Shown: piece by piece, positions 59,791 through 64,000 of the stretch
How positions within the stretch are numbered: position 1 is the first letter of the stretch
How the letters are laid out: each line of letters begins with the position of its first letter
From: Paramagnetospirillum caucaseum
GTDB lineage: Bacteria; Pseudomonadota; Alphaproteobacteria; Rhodospirillales; Magnetospirillaceae
Length of the DNA: 64,000 nucleotides
Assembly: GCF_000342045.1 (NCBI RefSeq)
Contig: NZ_AONQ01000001.1
Coordinates: forward strand, 124,001 to 188,000
Reading direction: 5' to 3'
The notes under the pieces: generated by a model
What the model was told of the DNA's origin: nothing
What the model saw: the letters and a program-made list of their open reading frames with translations, nothing else
Databases searched by the model: none
Program-made: the position numbers and the translations under genes

Positions 59791-61122
59791 TCAGGCCGTC
59801 TCGCCCAGCAGCCGCGCCCTCGCCCGGTCATGCCCGACGAGAGGTAGCAGAGTCTTCAGCTCGGGTCCATTCTCGCGCCCGGTCAGCGCCAGACGCAACG
59901 GATGGAACAAGGCCTTACCCTTGCGGCCGGTCGCCTGCTTCACCGCCTCGGTCCAGGCGCCCCAGGTGGCGTGGTCCCAGGGCTCGGGCGGCAGCAAGGC
60001 GGCGGCGGCGGCGGTGAAGTCCCCATCCTCGATCACCGGGGCCAGAATCTGGCGGCAGACGGCCCACCACTGTTCCGCCTCGGCCAGATGGTTGAGGTTG
60101 CCGCGCACCGCCAGCCAGAATTCCTCGTCGACGCCATCGAGTCCCAGGCGGTCCCTGACCTCGGCGAAGGAGGCGGTGTGCATCAGCCGGGCGTCCAGAC
60201 GCTCCAGCTCTGCCTCGTCGAATTTCGGCGTGCCGCGCCCGAACTTGTCCCAGGCGAACTCGGCCTCCAGCTCGGCCAGGGTATGGCGGATGTCTATGGC
60301 GTCCGAGGTGCCCAGCTTGGCCAGCAGCGAGTTCAGCGCCATGGGATGGATGCCGGTGGCGCGCAGGTCCCTGAGCGAGCCGCTGCCCAGGCGCTTGGAC
60401 AGCCCCTCGCCGCCGGCGCCGGTCAGCAGCGGCAGATGGGCGAAGGCGGGCGGAACCGCGCCCAGGGCCTGGAACAGCTGGATCTGCGGCGCGGTATTGG
60501 TGACGTGGTCCTCGCCCCGGATAACGTGGGTCACCCCGAACTCGATGTCGTCCACCACGCTGGGCAGGGTGTAGAGGAACGAACCGTCGCCCCGGATCAG
60601 CACCGGGTCCGAGAGATTGGCGCCGTGATAATGGCTGGGACCGCGCACGCAATCGTCCCAGCGCACCTCGTCGTGGCCGAGCTTGAAGCGCCAGTGGGGC
60701 TTGCGCCCCTCGGCCTCGTAGCGGGCGATGTCGTCGGGGGCGAGTTTGAGGGCGGCGCGGTCGTAGACGGGGGGCAGGCCGCGCCCCAGCTGCACCTTGC
60801 GCCGCAGCTCCAGCTCGTCCGGCGTCTCGTAGCAGGCATAGAGCCGCCCCGACGCCTTGAGCCGCCCGGCGGCGGCGGCGTAGGCATCCAGCCGGGCCGA
60901 CTGGCGCTCCAGCCGGTCCCAGGAAAGGCCCAGCCAGCGCAAATCGTCCTGGATGGACTCGGCGTATTCGGCCCTGGAACGCTCCAGGTCGGTGTCGTCC
61001 AGGCGCAGGATGAAGACGCCGCCCGTGGCCCTGGCGAACAGCCGGTTGAGCAGCGCCACCCGGGCGTTGCCCACATGCAGCAGACCGGTGGGGCTGGGGG
61101 CGAAGCGGACGATGGGATTCAT
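59791..61122 (-). CDS. gltX: glutamyl-tRNA synthetase
   Basis: A 443-residue class-I synthetase of the GluRS type. HIGH-type motif is HVGNAR ([14 protein letters not shown], about residue 16), and the KMSKS-type is GLSKRLG. It lacks the zinc-type Cys motif. Alphaproteobacteria often carry two GluRS forms, and this could be either. It overlaps the nadE gene stop by four bases (ATGA) and precedes cysS. Confidence 0.95.
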   Translation of the reverse strand: MNPIVRFAPSPTGLLHVGNARVALLNRLFARATGGVFILRLDDTDLERSRAEYAESIQDDLRWLGLSWDRLERQSARLDAYAAAAGRLKASGRLYACYETPDELELRRKVQLGRGLPPVYDRAALKLAPDDIARYEAEGRKPHWRFKLGHDEVRWDDCVRGPSHYHGANLSDPVLIRGDGSFLYTLPSVVDDIEFGVTHVIRGEDHVTNTAPQIQLFQALGAVPPAFAHLPLLTGAGGEGLSKRLGSGSLRDLRATGIHPMALNSLLAKLGTSDAIDIRHTLAELEAEFAWDKFGRGTPKFDEAELERLDARLMHTASFAEVRDRLGLDGVDEEFWLAVRGNLNHLAEAEQWWAVCRQILAPVIEDGDFTAAAAALLPPEPWDHATWGAWTEAVKQATGRKGKALFHPLRLALTGRENGPELKTLLPLVGHDRARARLLGETA

Positions 61123-62774
61123 ATCTGCGACGTGAAGGCGTTGGTGATGGGATACCGGCGGTCCTTGCCGAACGAGCGTGACGAGATCTTGACGCCGGGC
61201 GGGGCCTGGCGGCGCTTGTACTCGGCGCGGTCGAGCATGCGCCAGACCCGGCGGACGGTGGCCTCGTCGAAGCCGCGCCCGACAATCTCGGCGACGCTCT
61301 TCTCCTCCTCGATCATGGCTTCCAGCATGGCATCCAGTTCGTCATAGGGCGGCAGGGTGTCCTGGTCCTTCTGGTCGGGCTTGAGTTCCGCCGAGGGCGG
61401 CTTGGTGATCACCCGGTCGGGCATCACCCGGCCCGAGGGTCCCAGGCAGCCCGGCGGGCGGTGGCCGTTGCGCCACGACGACAGGGCGAACACCGTGGTC
61501 TTGTAGACGTCCTTCAGCACCGCGTAGCCGCCGCACATATCGCCGTAGAGGGTGGCGTAGCCGCACGACATCTCGCTCTTGTTGCCGGTGGACAGCACCA
61601 TGGGGCCGAACTTGTTGGAGATGCCCATCAGGGTCAGCCCGCGCGAGCGCGACTGCAGGTTCTCTTCCGTGATGTCGGCATCCTTGCCGGCGAACAGCGG
61701 CGCCAGCATCTGGCCGAACGCCTGCATGGCCGGACCGATCGCGACGGTATCCAGGCGCACCCCCAGCAGGCGGGCGCATTCCGCCGCATCCTCCAGGCTT
61801 TCCTCCGAGGTATAGGGCGACGGCATCATCACGCACCACACCTTGTCGGGGCCCAGCGCGTCGGCGGCGATGGCGGCGCAGAGCGCGCTGTCGATACCGC
61901 CCGACAGGCCCAGCACCACGCCGGGAAAACGGTTCTTGCCCACATAGTCCCTGAGGCCGGCGACCAGCGCCTGGTAGACGCCCTCCAGCCGCGAGACGGG
62001 CGGGGCCGTCTCCCCCTCGCAGCGCCAACCGCTGGGCTCGCGCGTCCAGCGGGTGACGGCCACCTCGGTCCGCCAGGGGGCAAGGCTGGCGGCGGTCTTG
62101 CCGTCGCCGTTCAACACGAACGAGGCGCCGTCGAACACCAGTTCGTCCTGGCCGCCCACCTGATTGACGTAGACCAGCGGCAGGCCGGTCTCCTCCACCC
62201 GGGCGCGGGCGTGATCGAGACGCTTGGTGGGCTTGTCCATCTCGAAGGGCGAACCGTTGGGCACCACCAGGATCTCGGCGCCGCTCTCGCCCAGGGTCTC
62301 GGCCACGTCCTGGTACCACATGTCCTCGCAGATCATCACGCCCAGGCGCACGCCCCGGAACGACACCGGCCCCGGCGCCGGACCGGGCTGGAACACCCGG
62401 ACCTCGTCGAACACGCCGTAATTGGGCAGGTGATGCTTCAGCCGCGTGGCGGCGATGCGCCCGTGGTCGAGCAGCAGGGCGGCGTTGTGGAGCCTGTCCT
62501 TGACCCGCCAGGGGGCGCCCACCAGCACGGCCGGGCCGGTTTCCGTCTCGGCCGCCAGTTCGTTGACTGCCGCCTCGCAGGACTCGAGGAAGGCCCCCTT
62601 CAGCACCAGGTCCTCGGGCGGATAGCCGCACAACGTCAGCTCGCCGAACACCACCAGATCGGCGCCCGCCTTCGCCGCCTCGGCGCGGGCGGCGCGGATG
62701 AGCCCCAGATTGCCGGCCACGTCACCGACCACGGGGTTGATCTGGGCAAGCGCGAGGGTCAGGGAATCGGACAT
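61119..62774 (-). CDS. nadE: glutamine-dependent NAD+ synthetase
   Basis: A 551-residue two-domain enzyme. The N-terminal amidase (nitrilase fold) has Glu in [14 protein letters not shown], Lys in [13 protein letters not shown] and Cys in MICEDMWY. The C-terminal synthetase has the PP-loop [10 protein letters not shown]. It makes NAD+ from deamido-NAD+ using glutamine nitrogen. The start is ATG at 62774 ([11 protein letters not shown]). The open frame starts 12 codons earlier. It is the first gene of the operon. Confidence 0.96.
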   Translation of the reverse strand: MSDSLTLALAQINPVVGDVAGNLGLIRAARAEAAKAGADLVVFGELTLCGYPPEDLVLKGAFLESCEAAVNELAAETETGPAVLVGAPWRVKDRLHNAALLLDHGRIAATRLKHHLPNYGVFDEVRVFQPGPAPGPVSFRGVRLGVMICEDMWYQDVAETLGESGAEILVVPNGSPFEMDKPTKRLDHARARVEETGLPLVYVNQVGGQDELVFDGASFVLNGDGKTAASLAPWRTEVAVTRWTREPSGWRCEGETAPPVSRLEGVYQALVAGLRDYVGKNRFPGVVLGLSGGIDSALCAAIAADALGPDKVWCVMMPSPYTSEESLEDAAECARLLGVRLDTVAIGPAMQAFGQMLAPLFAGKDADITEENLQSRSRGLTLMGISNKFGPMVLSTGNKSEMSCGYATLYGDMCGGYAVLKDVYKTTVFALSSWRNGHRPPGCLGPSGRVMPDRVITKPPSAELKPDQKDQDTLPPYDELDAMLEAMIEEEKSVAEIVGRGFDEATVRRVWRMLDRAEYKRRQAPPGVKISSRSFGKDRRYPITNAFTSQI

Positions 62775-62864
62775 AGGACGGATGGCACCATGGGAACGAC
62801 AAAGGCACACTAGGGAGCGGATTCCGCCCTGTCAACGCGGGTTCAAGCGCGCTATCGTCATTGC

Positions 62865-63689
62865 ATGTCCACCCGCCGCCCGCCCTCGCCGCCCGCTCCC
62901 CAGGCGGCCGAGTCCACGACCGACCCGCAATGCTGCCAGGGGGTCGGCACCACCATGGTCGGCCACTTCGCCACAAGGCTGGAGGTGGAGGCCGCCAAGG
63001 CCGGCGGCAGCCTGACCGCCGCCCAGATCCACGCCCTGGCCCAGCGCTTCGTGGAATCGGAGCAACCGCGTTTCAAGACCTATTACCGGCGGGCCTGGGA
63101 CGACTGCACCCGCATGCGTGAGGCGCTGCGATGGGAAGGAGCCCGCGACAAGCCGTTCGAGCGCATCCTGATGCGCCGCTTCGCCCACCTCTTCCCTCCG
63201 CGCAGCGGCGACGACGGCGGCGAGGGAATCTTGTCGCGGCGGATGATTCCCGGCTTCCACATGGCCATCGACAAGATGATCGGCCCCACCCTGTTCGATC
63301 AGTGCGCCCGCCGATGCGCCGCCATCCTGGAACACCACCCCAGGGAAGGCGGCGGCCATGACTGGCGCGCCATCCACGCCGATCCGGACGCCAGGATGCT
63401 GATCGACGACGTCCTGATGGTGGTGGCCCACTATTTCTCCGACTTCCGGAAGCGCCGCGCCTGGTTCGTCACCATGGTCAATTCCCACCTCGCCCCGGCG
63501 CGGGCCGGCGCCCGGGACGAGCATTGGCAATTGAGCGAAAGCGCCTTCGCCGCCCTGATGCGCGCCCTGTTCTCCGATCTGGGCGCCCTGGCCCATGCCG
63601 ACCCCGCCAGGGTAAGGTCCCGATGGGGCGACGCGGCCCATGAGGCGCTGTGCCGCTTCATCCTGCATCTCGAGCGTCCGGTCGCCTAG
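62865..63689 (+). CDS. uncharacterised protein
   Basis: A 274-residue soluble protein that I do not recognise. After a Pro-rich N-terminus (MSTRRPPSPPAPQA) it is helical, with FVESEQPRFKTYYRRAWDDC (about 65-84), RRMIPGFHMAIDKMIGP and FLSDFRKRRAW-type segments. It has several Cys and His, and no membrane or signal sequence. It is divergent from nadE. The function is unknown. Confidence 0.7.
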   Translation: MSTRRPPSPPAPQAAESTTDPQCCQGVGTTMVGHFATRLEVEAAKAGGSLTAAQIHALAQRFVESEQPRFKTYYRRAWDDCTRMREALRWEGARDKPFERILMRRFAHLFPPRSGDDGGEGILSRRMIPGFHMAIDKMIGPTLFDQCARRCAAILEHHPREGGGHDWRAIHADPDARMLIDDVLMVVAHYFSDFRKRRAWFVTMVNSHLAPARAGARDEHWQLSESAFAALMRALFSDLGALAHADPARVRSRWGDAAHEALCRFILHLERPVA

Positions 63690-63793
63690 CCATAGGGCAT
63701 CCGTCAGGGGCGACGAAATAACATCTTTTCTTCCGATGATTGTTTATGCATTCTCCGCCCCGCACCAGGGGAGAGGGCGCGGCCGTGGCGATC

Positions 63794-64000
63794 ATGGTTC
63801 CTGAGACGGCGGACGGATTCAGCGGGCATCGCCTGGAGGCGAAGCGTCGCGTCTGGGCCGAACTGCGCCGCCAGTTGCCCCACAGCCACATGGTCTTCGC
63901 CTGCCCGGCCGAAACCGGCGAGCCGATTCCCGATTTCGTGGTGCTCGGCCCGCGGGGCCTGGTCCACATCGCCGTGAGCGGCGGCATCCTCGACGTCCTG
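63794..64000 (+). CDS. partial gene, NERD-like domain, cut by window end
   Basis: The first 69 codons of a gene that runs off the right end. The sequence (MVPETADGF..., AKRRVWAELRRQLP, then IPDFVVLGPRGLVHIAVSGG) resembles the NERD nuclease-related domain, in which FxVLGPRGLxxIxVKGG is common. Here Lys of VKGG is Ser (VSGG). NERD proteins often continue into a helicase. A GTG at 63785, in frame three codons earlier, has GAGAGGG upstream and may be the true start. Confidence 0.55.
   Translation, partial: MVPETADGFSGHRLEAKRRVWAELRRQLPHSHMVFACPAETGEPIPDFVVLGPRGLVHIAVSGGILDVL

Noticed and set aside
1-64000. CRISPR array or insertion sequence
   Set aside because: No regularly spaced repeat with unique spacers and no transposase with terminal inverted repeats was found. 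The only recombinases are the tyrosine integrase and serine resolvase.
1-64000. Magnetosome gene cluster
   Set aside because: No mam or mms-type genes are recognised in the window, although the organism may be of a magnetotactic lineage.

Overview
The window looks like chromosome of a Rhodospirillales alphaproteobacterium, most likely a Magnetospirillum/Paramagnetospirillum-type organism. This is inferred from the GC-rich, strongly biased coding, the alphaproteobacterial-style core proteins, and an anaerobic phenylacetate (pad) cluster. No magnetosome genes are present. It falls into an accessory part (1 to about 19,950) and a conserved chromosomal part (about 19,990 to 64,000).

The accessory part is bounded by tRNA-derived attachment repeats. 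A perfect 49-bp direct repeat (2131-2179 and 19898-19946) is the 3' half of a tRNA, probably tRNA-Arg(CCG). The right copy sits next to a tyrosine recombinase gene (18025-19728). Neither copy has the 5' half of the tRNA, so the window probably holds the tail of one integrated element (1-2130) and all of a second in tandem (2131-19946), with the intact tRNA gene left of the window.

The second element carries the most unusual content. A tightly coupled four-gene operon (3257-7551) encodes a secreted TPR/trypsin-like protease, an exported FlgT-like/DUF4384-like protein, a GNA1162/DUF799-like lipoprotein with TPRs, and an LPP20-like lipoprotein. A second transcription unit (from about 8890) encodes an exported SEL1-repeat/caspase-like (C14) protease and a small membrane protein. 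Both units share a duplicated upstream module of about 100 bp. Further along are a sigma factor with two consecutive sigma2-like domains, a membrane-bound anti-sigma-like protein and a periplasmic PLD-type nuclease. I read these as one candidate envelope surveillance or effector system, possibly undescribed. A DUF433/DUF5615 toxin-antitoxin-like pair lies between the two units. The stretch at about 14.0-17.6 kb is AT-richer: a possible HUH replication initiator beside a perfect hairpin, a serine resolvase with a possible res site, and small orphan genes.

The chromosomal part holds, in order: ygfZ; two glycosyltransferases and asnB; a dihydroorotase-like gene, a sensor kinase, a DUF59 protein and an NnrS-like membrane protein; hrpB; a cytochrome c; an uncharacterised gene and a TAXI-type binding protein; a CHAP-domain protein; a LuxR-type regulator with a degenerate receiver; a ferritin-like protein; rarD; a PilZ protein; a heavy-metal-type RND efflux cluster with His/Cys-rich, cytochrome c and DUF411 proteins; a phenylacetate alpha-oxidation cluster (paaK-type ligase, CoA-ligase-like protein, padDCB, FlK-like thioesterase); a Pat-like acetyltransferase; a nadE-gltX-cysS-membrane protein operon; and at the edge a partial NERD-like gene.
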